A DNA stretch of 64,000 nucleotides from Vibrio rhodolitus (GTDB lineage: Bacteria; Pseudomonadota; Gammaproteobacteria; Enterobacterales; Vibrionaceae), in the NCBI RefSeq assembly GCF_003350325.1, contig NZ_QLYZ01000007.1, positions 1-64,000 of the forward strand, read 5' to 3'. Position 1 is the stretch's first letter. Each line of letters opens with the position of its first letter. Both the position numbers and the translations under genes were made by a program. Positions 36,750-47,070 of this stretch are shown piece after piece. The notes under the pieces are model-generated. The model had not been told where the DNA came from and made no database searches. It saw only the letters and a program-made list of their open reading frames with translations.

Positions 36750-37504
36750 TGAGAGTACGTGGCTTTACCTTAATTGAAATGATTGTCACCATGTTGGTCG
36801 GCTCTATTTTGGTGCTCGGTATCGCAGGTTTTGTCGAGTTGGGGACCAAAGGGTATGCACAAAGTGTTGATCGCCAAAGACTGCAAACTCAAGCCAGATT
36901 TGTGTTGGAAAAAATGACGCGAGAAGCGAGTCATGCTGTGCCCAATGTGTTTATTGTGGATGGTGGTTGTCTCTCGTTTTTTCCGATTGTTGACTCAGGG
37001 TTCTATGCGGTTTCTGGTGCGGATATTAACTTTATTGTGGGTAATCAGTCGGCTGCGGTCAGTACATTGAATGACAAACAATTACTCATCAATCCAACTC
37101 AAACTTTATCACCGACAGATACTCTTGCTGCGCTAAATAATAGCTTTGATTTAGCCAGCGTTGAGGATATCTCTGCGACTCTTTCTACCGTAGGAAAGAC
37201 CTTTTCTATTCCTGATGCTGCCAGCGGACTTGTCGGCGGCTCGATTGTGAATCGCCACTATATTGCTGACAACGAAAGAAAAGTCACTTATTGCATTAGT
37301 GGCAATCGCATTACGCGCCAAGTGGGTTTTACTGGGTCTCCAATGCCTTTGACCGATGGCGATGAAGTGTCGGTTTCGGGCACGCTGTCATATTCTCCGG
37401 CTACCGTGCAGCACAATGGTGTGGTGCATATTGATTTGAGCTTTAGCCAAGGTGGCGAGTCGACAATTTTCCAGCAAGATGTGCAGGTGCTCAATGTCCC
37501 ATAA
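36749..37504 (+). CDS. mshO: MSHA minor prepilin MshO
   Basis: A 251-residue minor pilin of the GspJ/PilW kind. The leader MRVRG is cleaved before FTLIEMIVTMLVGSILVLGI, with Glu5. The large beta-rich C-terminal domain has two cysteines. The start overlaps the mshD stop (TGATG) and the end overlaps mshP by eleven bases. Confidence 0.92.
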   Translation: MRVRGFTLIEMIVTMLVGSILVLGIAGFVELGTKGYAQSVDRQRLQTQARFVLEKMTREASHAVPNVFIVDGGCLSFFPIVDSGFYAVSGADINFIVGNQSAAVSTLNDKQLLINPTQTLSPTDTLAALNNSFDLASVEDISATLSTVGKTFSIPDAASGLVGGSIVNRHYIADNERKVTYCISGNRITRQVGFTGSPMPLTDGDEVSVSGTLSYSPATVQHNGVVHIDLSFSQGGESTIFQQDVQVLNVP

Positions 37505-37919
37505 ACAAAAAGGTAGTTTGTATGTCGTGGTGGTGTTTGTGCTGGTGGTGATGGGGTTTCTCGCGACCACGCTGACGCGTATCCAATGGTCAGATAATGA
37601 TGCTCATGCCAAAGAGGTGCTGGGCACACAAGCTTGGCTCTTGGCTCAGTCGGTCAATGAAGAGATGCTGACCTTATTTTATCCCTTGAATTCGAGTGAT
37701 TCACAAGTGGGTTCGGTTTGCACAACATTGCCAACCAGCGGTCTGGTAGGTAGTGATATGAAATTTGATACCAAGATGAACTGTCGTTTGGTTGAATCTA
37801 GCTGCAGACAAGTTGGTGAGTTAGATGAAATGAAATACTACCAATTACTTGCTCGAGTAAGTTGCGGCTCAGGAGTGAGTGAAGTAGAACGAACCGAAGA
37901 AATTTGGGTCAGGGAGTAA
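37494..37919 (+). CDS. mshP: MSHA minor prepilin-like protein MshP
   Basis: A 141-residue protein with a prepilin-like start, MSHKQKG followed by SLYVVVVFVLVVMGFLATTL. It has no glutamate at mature position 5 and no aromatic first residue, as in PilX/GspK-type tip pilins, where Glu5 can be absent. The globular domain has five cysteines. The start is set at the ATG at 37494, which lies inside mshO; the frame is open for 14 more codons upstream without a prepilin signal. Confidence 0.88.
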   Translation: MSHKQKGSLYVVVVFVLVVMGFLATTLTRIQWSDNDAHAKEVLGTQAWLLAQSVNEEMLTLFYPLNSSDSQVGSVCTTLPTSGLVGSDMKFDTKMNCRLVESSCRQVGELDEMKYYQLLARVSCGSGVSEVERTEEIWVRE

Positions 37920-37925
37920 AGTACA

Positions 37926-40900
37926 ATGAAAAAAATAATATGCTTGTTGTTATTATCTCAATTAAGTTTTGTTGCTAAAGCAGATAATGATGTTTTAGAA
38001 CATTGCCAAATTAATTTCAATCAAGATTTCACTGTGACTGCCGATTATGGTGAGTATCAACGTATTGATCGTACTCTAAAGCATTCAAGTATTGATAATG
38101 ATATTTTGTACTTTGGCTCAATTGCTGGCAAGAAAGTAGCGTTATGGTCAGATGATGATGACGATAACGCTATTTTTTCAGAGGACTCAATTGATGATGA
38201 TAAATATTCCAAAATTCGTTTTGACTACAGGTTTGTCAATCGTGGCTCTGGTGGTGAAAATGGAGAAATTACTTATTATCTTCAGCAAGATGGTGTTTGG
38301 TCTGCTGGTGAAACCAAATCGCTTTCGACAAACTATGGTAACCACAGAACCTGGGCATACTTAGTACGTGAAGATGACGACGAAGATGATAATGAATCTC
38401 TGCGAAACCTAACATGTAGTGAGTTAGCGCCTGTGCCAGATGCACCGATAGTTGACTATGAGTTTGGCGTTGTTGAAGGGTTAGATTGTACTCATGGGTG
38501 CAATGTACTTTTTCAAAAAGAGTATAAAAACCCAATAGTATTCCTGATGTCGACAATTGATCCTGAAAATATTACGAAAAGTGTTCCAACGAAGTCCAGT
38601 GTTGCCAATGTATGGGGATCTAAGAAAGGTGTGACAATAGAGAGCGAATCGGCTCCTGGAAATACTAGTTCGGATAGAATGTCTCCAATTTATTATTTTG
38701 TTACTGAACCAGGTAAACTGAAATTTTACAACCAGAATAACCAAGAAATTTATGGTGAAGCAGGAATAATAACGACTGCAAAATCGCAATGTAAAAAAAA
38801 CAACGATAAAAAAAACAAGAACACGAATAGTTTATGTGATGAATGGGAAAGTGTGCCCTATCAATATGGAAGCATTTCAGATGCTGTGATCATGGCGCAG
38901 GTTCAAGGCAAAGATAGCGACTGGGCGACCACTGCTATATCCTCAATAAATAGACAGGGTTTTAATCTTGCTTTGGAGAGGGGGCGACAAGGTCCTATGC
39001 CGGGCGAGCGAGCAAAAGAAATTGCTTATCTAGCTGTCCCTGAGTTTCATGGAACAGATGAAAGTAAAAACAACAATATAGAGTTTTATCGCGGCAGCAA
39101 GAAATACAATCAAGGAGATCGTCTCCCGGAGATTGAGTCGATAGGTTGGTCATGTAAAAACAACCAAGTATCGTTGCATCAAAGCTTTAAAAAATTTGGG
39201 GTGATCGTTAATAAGCAGACTCGTGATGGTGGTGATGGCGGCTGGCTGCGTTATTGTAAACAGTATGAAGAATCCGGTACGCCGAAGTTTACTTTTGCTT
39301 TTGATGAGGATGCGGACTCGCTGGTAACTCGACGCCATAGTAAACCCGAATCAATCGGATATTTTGCCTTTGAAGTGCCTGAAGTTGAAATCCCACTATC
39401 AACGGTGTGTAACTTGTTCCCTGAGCCAATTCAGAGTTGGACTGGTGTGGATAGCGTTCTAACGGTTTCAAACCAATCTGTGCGCTTTAATGGTTGGTCG
39501 CAAGGTTATATAGAGCGACATCTAAAGCGTTTGTCTGATGGGTATAAGCTTAACTACGAGAGTGTGTATACGACAAAAAATGAGTTTTTACCGTTAGGGT
39601 TTGATGCTGTTCCATATGATCACAACAATAACCCTTTAGCATATCAGATGTATAACTTTCCTGTGTGTAATGGAGTGCAGTGTGATGTTGGTAATAGTGA
39701 TGGAAATTTGAGTTCGAGGAAGGTTGACGGTAACAATGTTAGACCTTTGATGCCTATCGGGACTTCGGGTAGTTTAACCATCGCTGCAAACAATGATGAT
39801 ATCAAGTTAAATTGTGGGAATAACTCGTCGATATGCTCATATGAAGAAAGTGGTAAGAATGTAGACATCACAATAAAAAGAAATTTAACCAGTTTAAAAA
39901 TCAATAAATATGGTAATGACTATAAGTTGGTTCGAGTTAAGTTTATAGATGGCATCTATATTTCTGATTTAACAATATCTAACGGAAGCAACGTAGAACT
40001 AGTTTTTGCGGAAAATCAAAGTATCACGTTTGATACTTATCACCATGAGTCAGGAAATGTTAAGTATGTATTTGGAAGTGGCGTTCAAATTAATATTGTT
40101 ACAAGCTTCACGATGAGTCAAAAAGTCGAGATATTACCAGAGGATGCCTATCCTATTTTGTACGGTCCTAATGCTAAAGTTTACTTTCATGGTTCAGGTT
40201 CCAAGTTTAAGGGGTTTATTTTAGCTGACCATCTATCTTTAAATAGTTCCGCAATACTTGGTGCTGCTACTGTTAGAACCACAGCGTTTAACTCGAATGT
40301 AAGTATTGATAAGCCGGATTACGCTTGTGAATTGCCCCCAGAACCTCAAGGTTCCTTAGTCGTGACACCTCTTACTCGTTTCGGGCTTACATGTGATCGA
40401 ATTGCGGTTAAGTTTACCCTTGAAGAAGATGGCTCGATTGTTGATTCAAATGATAATTTTACAGCAACCGTCACACCATCTGGAACAACTTGGTGTTCCA
40501 ATCCATCAGGTGACTGCGGTCTCCCAAGGTTTTCATTTGAGAATGGTTCAAAGATCTTGTATCTAGACTCTCGTTACATCGGGGAATACAGTGTGGGTGG
40601 CGAATATAATGCAATTCCCGCACGCGCTAAAGATGTTGAGTTTCTGCCATTCAACTTCAGTTTTGATTCATCAGAACTGAATGTGATTGCTGGTCAGTTA
40701 AATAAAAACTTTGTGGTTAAAGTGATGGCGTGCGATGGAAGTGGTGCGCCGACAGTTGTAAATTATGATAAGTCGCTCGCCGGCGAACAGCATATCTCAT
40801 TGAATATAGAGCAGCCCGACAGTGGAGAATCTCAAATAAGTTTACTTGAGTACCAACCTGTATTTAAAGCCGGAACGGCGACAAGTGATATTAAAATTCA

Positions 40901-42386
40901 AGAGTCAGGTCAGTTTACGGTAACACTAACTGATAGTGAGTTTGACTGTGAAGGTTTTGATGACTGCCCAATTGAAGGTAAAGCGAAACTGACGGGCAGC
41001 TTCACTCTTAAATCACGACCATATAAGTTGGCGATTTGTGATGTTAAAGCTGTGCAAAATCCGGCTAAGAAAAACCCAGGCTCGACTAATTCTGGAGCAG
41101 GTTTTATTGCGGCAGATGAAGAGTTTTCGGTAACGTATCGACCAATAGTGCACACTGATTCTAGACAGTCTGCTTCAGAGGGAGATTGGTGTAGCTATCC
41201 AGTCACATCAAATTATTCGCTTGATGATGGTCCTTTGGTTCTAAATTATACATTAGCTTACCCTGATTTAGGAATCGAGGGTCAGCTCTCTTCTGCTGAG
41301 GATCTTTCTTTTGTACCAGCAAGTACAACATTGACTTTGAAGCATCGATGGAGTGAAGCGGGGACTTTGGCTTTAACCACCAGCGCAAAATATTTTGACG
41401 TCGCGATTGAAGATGATTTGGCATATGTTGGTCGCTTTTACCCAAAATATTTTAGGATATCTGAGCTATCAACACCTGTTTGGCAATATGCGAGTGGTCA
41501 AAGTTTCAATTACATGAACCAACCATTTGATAATGTGAGTTTTACAGTTGATGCTGCTAATGCTAACGGAGAGCCTACATTTAATTATCAAGGTTTTGAT
41601 CAAGCTTTGAGGGCTAAGTTTGTCTTAAATGACCCCTCAAATCGTTTCATTTCTCCAGTCATCGAGTCAAATGCTTGGAACAACACAACACGTAGCCTTG
41701 GTGAGTATGAAGGGGCATCTTCAGGTAGTTGTGGTGATTCCTCGAGCCTTTGTTGGCAGAAGCTACCAACTGCCCCTGGTTATGAAGATGGTCCCTTTAA
41801 CCTGTTAGAAAGCGGCGACGAAGACTTCACTGCAGTGACCAATATTGCGATTATTGATGGTGGCTCCGTTGATCCTGTAGAAATTAAGACGGGAGAAGGA
41901 AAGCTAACCGTTCAGCCCGATCTGCGTTTTGGGCGTGCGAGCCTAAGTAGTGTTGGCGGTGTAGTGAGTGATTCGGGCATCAAGGTACCGCTGCGTCTTG
42001 AGTACTGGAATGGTTCTCGCTTTATCACCAATTCCGATGACAGTAGCACTGAGGTTAAAGGCTCAAACTTGGTGGCGAGCAACAATGTACTTTGGAGCGA
42101 TGTTGAGCCTCCTGCAGTGCCTGCAGAAGTATCGTTGTCAGGCGGAGGAAGCGTTGAAGAAGGGCTCTCTCATTCAATTATCGCAAAACAAGATAAACTT
42201 GAACGCCAGCAAACTCAGGTGTGGTTAGAGCTTATCGATGCCAATAACGATCTGCCTTGGTTGCAGTATCTTTGGGATGCCGATAGCGGCGCGGAAGGAA
42301 ACCCGTCAACGGTGGTCACCTTCGGGATCTACCGAGGCAATGATAAGATCATTTTCCGTGGTGAATCTGGCTTAACCGGACAATAA
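37926..42386 (+). CDS. mshQ: MSHA biogenesis protein MshQ, giant exported protein
   Basis: A 1486-residue protein with a Sec signal, MKKIICLLLLSQLSFVAKA, then DNDVLEH. It is largely beta-rich and Asp/Ser/Asn-rich, with scattered cysteine pairs (LDCTHGC, NLFPEPIQSW preceded by C) and no membrane anchor. The C-terminal 300 residues match the DUF6701 region of MshQ proteins and end with a TFGIYRGNDK motif. Its place after the minor pilins fits a PilY1-like tip or adhesin role, but this is inference. The first two thirds are A+T-rich relative to the flanking genes, and two A8 tracts occur at 38793-38800 and 38808-38815. It follows mshP by six bases. Confidence 0.9.
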   Translation: MKKIICLLLLSQLSFVAKADNDVLEHCQINFNQDFTVTADYGEYQRIDRTLKHSSIDNDILYFGSIAGKKVALWSDDDDDNAIFSEDSIDDDKYSKIRFDYRFVNRGSGGENGEITYYLQQDGVWSAGETKSLSTNYGNHRTWAYLVREDDDEDDNESLRNLTCSELAPVPDAPIVDYEFGVVEGLDCTHGCNVLFQKEYKNPIVFLMSTIDPENITKSVPTKSSVANVWGSKKGVTIESESAPGNTSSDRMSPIYYFVTEPGKLKFYNQNNQEIYGEAGIITTAKSQCKKNNDKKNKNTNSLCDEWESVPYQYGSISDAVIMAQVQGKDSDWATTAISSINRQGFNLALERGRQGPMPGERAKEIAYLAVPEFHGTDESKNNNIEFYRGSKKYNQGDRLPEIESIGWSCKNNQVSLHQSFKKFGVIVNKQTRDGGDGGWLRYCKQYEESGTPKFTFAFDEDADSLVTRRHSKPESIGYFAFEVPEVEIPLSTVCNLFPEPIQSWTGVDSVLTVSNQSVRFNGWSQGYIERHLKRLSDGYKLNYESVYTTKNEFLPLGFDAVPYDHNNNPLAYQMYNFPVCNGVQCDVGNSDGNLSSRKVDGNNVRPLMPIGTSGSLTIAANNDDIKLNCGNNSSICSYEESGKNVDITIKRNLTSLKINKYGNDYKLVRVKFIDGIYISDLTISNGSNVELVFAENQSITFDTYHHESGNVKYVFGSGVQINIVTSFTMSQKVEILPEDAYPILYGPNAKVYFHGSGSKFKGFILADHLSLNSSAILGAATVRTTAFNSNVSIDKPDYACELPPEPQGSLVVTPLTRFGLTCDRIAVKFTLEEDGSIVDSNDNFTATVTPSGTTWCSNPSGDCGLPRFSFENGSKILYLDSRYIGEYSVGGEYNAIPARAKDVEFLPFNFSFDSSELNVIAGQLNKNFVVKVMACDGSGAPTVVNYDKSLAGEQHISLNIEQPDSGESQISLLEYQPVFKAGTATSDIKIQESGQFTVTLTDSEFDCEGFDDCPIEGKAKLTGSFTLKSRPYKLAICDVKAVQNPAKKNPGSTNSGAGFIAADEEFSVTYRPIVHTDSRQSASEGDWCSYPVTSNYSLDDGPLVLNYTLAYPDLGIEGQLSSAEDLSFVPASTTLTLKHRWSEAGTLALTTSAKYFDVAIEDDLAYVGRFYPKYFRISELSTPVWQYASGQSFNYMNQPFDNVSFTVDAANANGEPTFNYQGFDQALRAKFVLNDPSNRFISPVIESNAWNNTTRSLGEYEGASSGSCGDSSSLCWQKLPTAPGYEDGPFNLLESGDEDFTAVTNIAIIDGGSVDPVEIKTGEGKLTVQPDLRFGRASLSSVGGVVSDSGIKVPLRLEYWNGSRFITNSDDSSTEVKGSNLVASNNVLWSDVEPPAVPAEVSLSGGGSVEEGLSHSIIAKQDKLERQQTQVWLELIDANNDLPWLQYLWDADSGAEGNPSTVVTFGIYRGNDKIIFRGESGLTGQ

Positions 42387-42472
42387 TTTTTGTCAAACAG
42401 GAGCGTTACGTAAGGAAACTGTTAGAAATTGCGTGTTTCACTCCATCTTTCTAAGACAATGCCTTGCTGTGA

Positions 42473-43582
<1,110 letters not shown>

Positions 43583-43588
43583 TCGCTG

Positions 43589-43612
43589 ATGCTCGGTCTG
43601 GGTACCGAGCAT
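43589..43612 (+). promoter_or_regulatory. Intercistronic hairpin between mreB and mreC
   Basis: ATGCTCGGT (43589-43597) pairs perfectly with ACCGAGCAT (43604-43612) across the loop CTGGGT. Only TTCTG follows, so it is not a full terminator but could weaken readthrough or protect the mreB 3' end. Confidence 0.6.
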
Positions 43613-43641
43613 TTCTGAAAGAGACGAGGAACTCAGAATCA

Positions 43642-44529
43642 ATGAAGCCGATTTTTGGCCGAGGACCTTCACTTCAATTACGCTTATTTTTCGCCGTGAT
43701 CTTATCAGCCAGCCTCATGCTGGCTGATAGTCGTTTAGGTGCTTTCGCTCAAGTGCGCTACCTATTGAATAGTGTTGTCGCCCCAATCCAATATCTTGCC
43801 GATGTGCCACGTGAGATGTTTGATGGTGTATACGAGCGATTCGCAACCAGTCAAAGTGCAATTGAAAGTAGCCGTGCTTTAAAGCGCGAAGTGTTGCGTC
43901 TTAAAAATGATTTACTGCTTCTCGATCAATATCGAGAAGAGAACCAACGACTGCGTAAATTACTGGGTTCGTCTTTTGTTCGAGATGAGCGCAAAGTCGT
44001 TGCCGAAGTTATGGCGGTTGATACCTCCCCTTATCGCCACCAAGTGGTGATCGATAAAGGTCAGATTGATGGGGTGTATGTTGGTCAACCTGTCGCTAAT
44101 GAGAAAGGGATTGTCGGTCAAATCACCTTTGTTTCTGCTCATAATAGCCGAGTGCTACTTCTGACCGATTCAAACAGTGCAATTCCTGTGCAAGTGATCC
44201 GTAACGATATTCGTGTAATTGCCTCGGGTAACAGTAAAGTTGATACGATCCATCTTGATCACATACCGATTAGTACCGACATCCAAGAAGGTGATTTGTT
44301 GGTAACTTCTGGTCTAGGTGGTGTCTATCCAGAAGGTTATCCAGTGGCTTACATTGATAAAGTTGAGCGCGATAGTCACCGCGAGTTTGCCATCATTGAA
44401 GCGGATCCTGTGGTAGATTTCGAGCGTCTACGTTATCTATTGTTGATTTGGCCAAGCGACTCTCGCCAAGAAAAAGTACAACAAGCAGAACCAAGCAATA
44501 TGGTAGAGGTAACCAGCGATGTCGAATAG
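43642..44529 (+). CDS. mreC: Rod-shape determining protein MreC
   Basis: A 295-residue bitopic protein with an N-terminal membrane helix (about 10-35), a periplasmic coiled coil (about 65-105) and a beta-barrel core containing DKGQIDGVYVGQPV near 133. It links MreB to the periplasmic wall enzymes. Its end overlaps the mreD start by eleven bases. Confidence 0.96.
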   Translation: MKPIFGRGPSLQLRLFFAVILSASLMLADSRLGAFAQVRYLLNSVVAPIQYLADVPREMFDGVYERFATSQSAIESSRALKREVLRLKNDLLLLDQYREENQRLRKLLGSSFVRDERKVVAEVMAVDTSPYRHQVVIDKGQIDGVYVGQPVANEKGIVGQITFVSAHNSRVLLLTDSNSAIPVQVIRNDIRVIASGNSKVDTIHLDHIPISTDIQEGDLLVTSGLGGVYPEGYPVAYIDKVERDSHREFAIIEADPVVDFERLRYLLLIWPSDSRQEKVQQAEPSNMVEVTSDVE

Positions 44530-45007
44530 TTATCTAAGAGGTGAGCTGGTCATCATTGCCTCATTTGTGATTGCGCTGACCTTGCAAACCATTCCTTGGC
44601 CTGGCGTGCTAGATATTTTGCGCCCGTCGTGGTTGCTGTTGGTGACGTGTTACTGGGTATTGGCTTTGCCACATCGAGTTAATGTCGGTTCGGCGTTGAT
44701 TCTAGGTCTGTTGTGGGACTTATTATTAGGGTCGACACTTGGTATTCGTGGCATGATGATGTCGATATTGATCTACATTGTCGCGTTAAATTTCTTGGTG
44801 CTGCGTAATATGGCGTTATGGCAGCAGGCACTAGTGATCGGCTTACTTTCGATTGCATTGGATGTGATGATCTTCTTTGGTGAATACTTAATTCAAGATA
44901 TCGCGTTTAATCCCATGTCTTTATGGGCGGGTTTGATAAACTGTATTCTTTGGCCATGGATGTTTTTGCTAATGCGACGTGTGAGACGTCATTGGCACGT
45001 GAGGTAG
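44519..45007 (+). CDS. mreD: Rod-shape determining protein MreD
   Basis: A 162-residue inner-membrane protein with five or so membrane helices and the family pattern WPSWL-like (ILRPSWLLLVTCYWVLA) near 38-54 followed by GLLWDLLLGSTLGIRG near 65-80. It works with MreBC in elongation. The stop lies two bases before the maf start codon. Confidence 0.95.
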   Translation: MSNSYLRGELVIIASFVIALTLQTIPWPGVLDILRPSWLLLVTCYWVLALPHRVNVGSALILGLLWDLLLGSTLGIRGMMMSILIYIVALNFLVLRNMALWQQALVIGLLSIALDVMIFFGEYLIQDIAFNPMSLWAGLINCILWPWMFLLMRRVRRHWHVR

Positions 45008-45009
45008 CG

Positions 45010-45570
45010 ATGCAAGCTTCTATACTATTGGCATCAGGCTCGCCAAGACGCAAAGAGCTACTTGAGCAGCTTGGGTATCAGTTTTCCGTGATACGTACTG
45101 ACGTTGAAGAGATGCGTCGCAGTGACGAAACGCCTTATCAGTACGTCTCTCGCTTATCTCAAGATAAAGCGCTAGCAGGCATTGCACTGGAGCCAAGCTC
45201 AATTGTGATTGGTTCAGATACCATTGTGGTCTGTGAGCAAGCCGTGTTAGAGAAGCCGGTTGATTATCAGCACGCGAGACAAATGCTAATGCAGCTATCG
45301 GGGCGCGCGCATCAAGTGATGACCGCGGTAACGGTAGCAAACAAACAGAGACAAGAGACGGTAGTTGTGACTACCGATGTATGGTTCAAGCCATTGTCAG
45401 AGCAAGAAATCGAACAATATTGGCAATCAGGTGAACCATGCGATAAAGCTGGCAGTTATGCAATCCAAGGTATTGGAGGGCGCTTTGTCACCCGCTTAGA
45501 GGGCAGCTATCATGCTGTCGTTGGCTTGCCATTATTTGAAACTGACCAGCTCTTGCACAAATTTTTATAA
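45010..45570 (+). CDS. maf: Maf-type nucleoside triphosphate pyrophosphatase (YhdE)
   Basis: A 186-residue Maf protein that hydrolyses dTTP and UTP or modified forms. The ATG at 45010 starts the family motif MQASILLASGSPRRKELLEQ; an open frame extends 29 codons upstream but lies within mreD. The active-site ladder is complete: SDTIVVCEQAVLEKP near 67-82 and DKAGSYAIQGIGG near 150. The order mreBCD-maf-rng-yhdP matches E. coli. Confidence 0.96.
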   Translation: MQASILLASGSPRRKELLEQLGYQFSVIRTDVEEMRRSDETPYQYVSRLSQDKALAGIALEPSSIVIGSDTIVVCEQAVLEKPVDYQHARQMLMQLSGRAHQVMTAVTVANKQRQETVVVTTDVWFKPLSEQEIEQYWQSGEPCDKAGSYAIQGIGGRFVTRLEGSYHAVVGLPLFETDQLLHKFL

Positions 45571-45590
45571 TTCAAATTTGAGGTGCGCTC

Positions 45591-47060
45591 ATGAGTGCAG
45601 AGTTGTTGATCAACGTAACCCCAAGCGAAACGCGTGTGGCGATGATCGAAGAGGGGGTCCTACAAGAGGTTCATGTTGAGCGTGAAGCAAAACGTGGCAT
45701 TGTGGGAAACATTTATAAAGGCAAGGTCAGCCGAGTGCTGCCTGGCATGCAAGCGGCCTTTGTCGATATTGGCTTAGATAAAGCGGCATTTCTTCATGCG
45801 TCAGATATTGTTCCTCATACCGAGTGCGTAGCGGAAAATGAGAAGCAACAATTCCAAGTGCGCGATATTTCAGAGCTTGTTCGCCAAGGACAGGATATCG
45901 TTGTACAGGTGGTGAAAGATCCACTTGGGACTAAAGGTGCGCGTCTCACGACGGATATTACGCTGCCTTCTCGCTACTTGGTCTTTATGCCTGGCGCCAG
46001 CCATGTGGGCGTTTCGCAGCGAATTGAAAGTGAGAAAGAACGTGAGCGCTTGAAAAAAGTGGTCGCACACTACTGTGATGAAGATGGCGGCTTTATTATT
46101 CGCACCGCGGCAGAAGGCGCGGATGAGCAAGAGCTGTCACAAGATGCTGCGTTTCTTAAACGTTTGTGGTCAAAAGTGAAAGAGCGCCGCGCTAAGTACA
46201 AAACGCGTTCAACCTTATATGGTGAGCTTGGACTTTCGCAACGCATCTTACGTGACTTTGTTGGTACTGAGCTGACGAAAATCTTGGTCGATTCACGCTT
46301 GGAGTTTGAAAACCTTAAAGAGTTTACTTCGGAGTATGTGCCCGAGCTGACGGCGAAGTTAGAGCTGTACGAAGGTGATAAGCCGATTTTTGACATGTAC
46401 GATACTGAGAACGAGATTCAACGTTCACTCGATCGTAAAGTTGAGCTCAAGTCTGGTGGCTACCTGATCATCGATCAAACAGAAGCGATGACAACGATAG
46501 ATATCAACACTGGAGCTTTTGTTGGGCGTCGCAATCTGGAAGAGACGATTTTTAATACCAATATTGAAGCGACCCAGGCGATTGCCCGTCAACTGCGTCT
46601 GCGCAACTTAGGCGGTATTATCATTATCGACTTTATCGATATGATCTCAGAAGAGCATCGCAAGCGTGTTGTTGGCTCATTGGAAAATGCGTTAGACAAA
46701 GATCGCGTGAAAACCAATATCAATGGCTTTACTAGCCTAGGTTTGGTTGAGATGACGCGTAAACGCACCCGTGAAAGCATTGAACATGTGCTTTGCTCGA
46801 CTTGTCCTACATGTGAAGGGCGTGGACGAGTGAAAACGGTCGAGACGGTCTGCTACGAAATTCTGCGTGAGATCACCCGCGTTAACCGTGCTTATGACGC
46901 GGATAACTTTGTGGTGTATGCGTCTCCTGCAGTTGCTGATACGCTGCAAGGTGATGAGTCACATGCTCTGGCTGAGCTTGAAGTCTTTATTGGTAAACAA
47001 GTAAAAATTCAATCAGAACCGCTCTATATTCAAGAGCACTTCGACGTTGTAATGATGTAG
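45591..47060 (+). CDS. rng: Ribonuclease G
   Basis: A 489-residue endoribonuclease that matures the 16S rRNA 5' end and takes part in mRNA decay. It has an N-terminal S1 domain near 38-100 (GNIYKGKVSRVLPGMQAAFV), the catalytic DNase-I-like motifs TTIDINTGAFVG near 302 and IIIIDFIDM near 345, and the zinc-link motif CSTCPTCEGRGR near 405. It lacks the long C-terminal scaffold of RNase E. It may be co-transcribed with maf and yhdP. Confidence 0.97.
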   Translation: MSAELLINVTPSETRVAMIEEGVLQEVHVEREAKRGIVGNIYKGKVSRVLPGMQAAFVDIGLDKAAFLHASDIVPHTECVAENEKQQFQVRDISELVRQGQDIVVQVVKDPLGTKGARLTTDITLPSRYLVFMPGASHVGVSQRIESEKERERLKKVVAHYCDEDGGFIIRTAAEGADEQELSQDAAFLKRLWSKVKERRAKYKTRSTLYGELGLSQRILRDFVGTELTKILVDSRLEFENLKEFTSEYVPELTAKLELYEGDKPIFDMYDTENEIQRSLDRKVELKSGGYLIIDQTEAMTTIDINTGAFVGRRNLEETIFNTNIEATQAIARQLRLRNLGGIIIIDFIDMISEEHRKRVVGSLENALDKDRVKTNINGFTSLGLVEMTRKRTRESIEHVLCSTCPTCEGRGRVKTVETVCYEILREITRVNRAYDADNFVVYASPAVADTLQGDESHALAELEVFIGKQVKIQSEPLYIQEHFDVVMM

Positions 47061-47070
47061 TAGGCAATGC

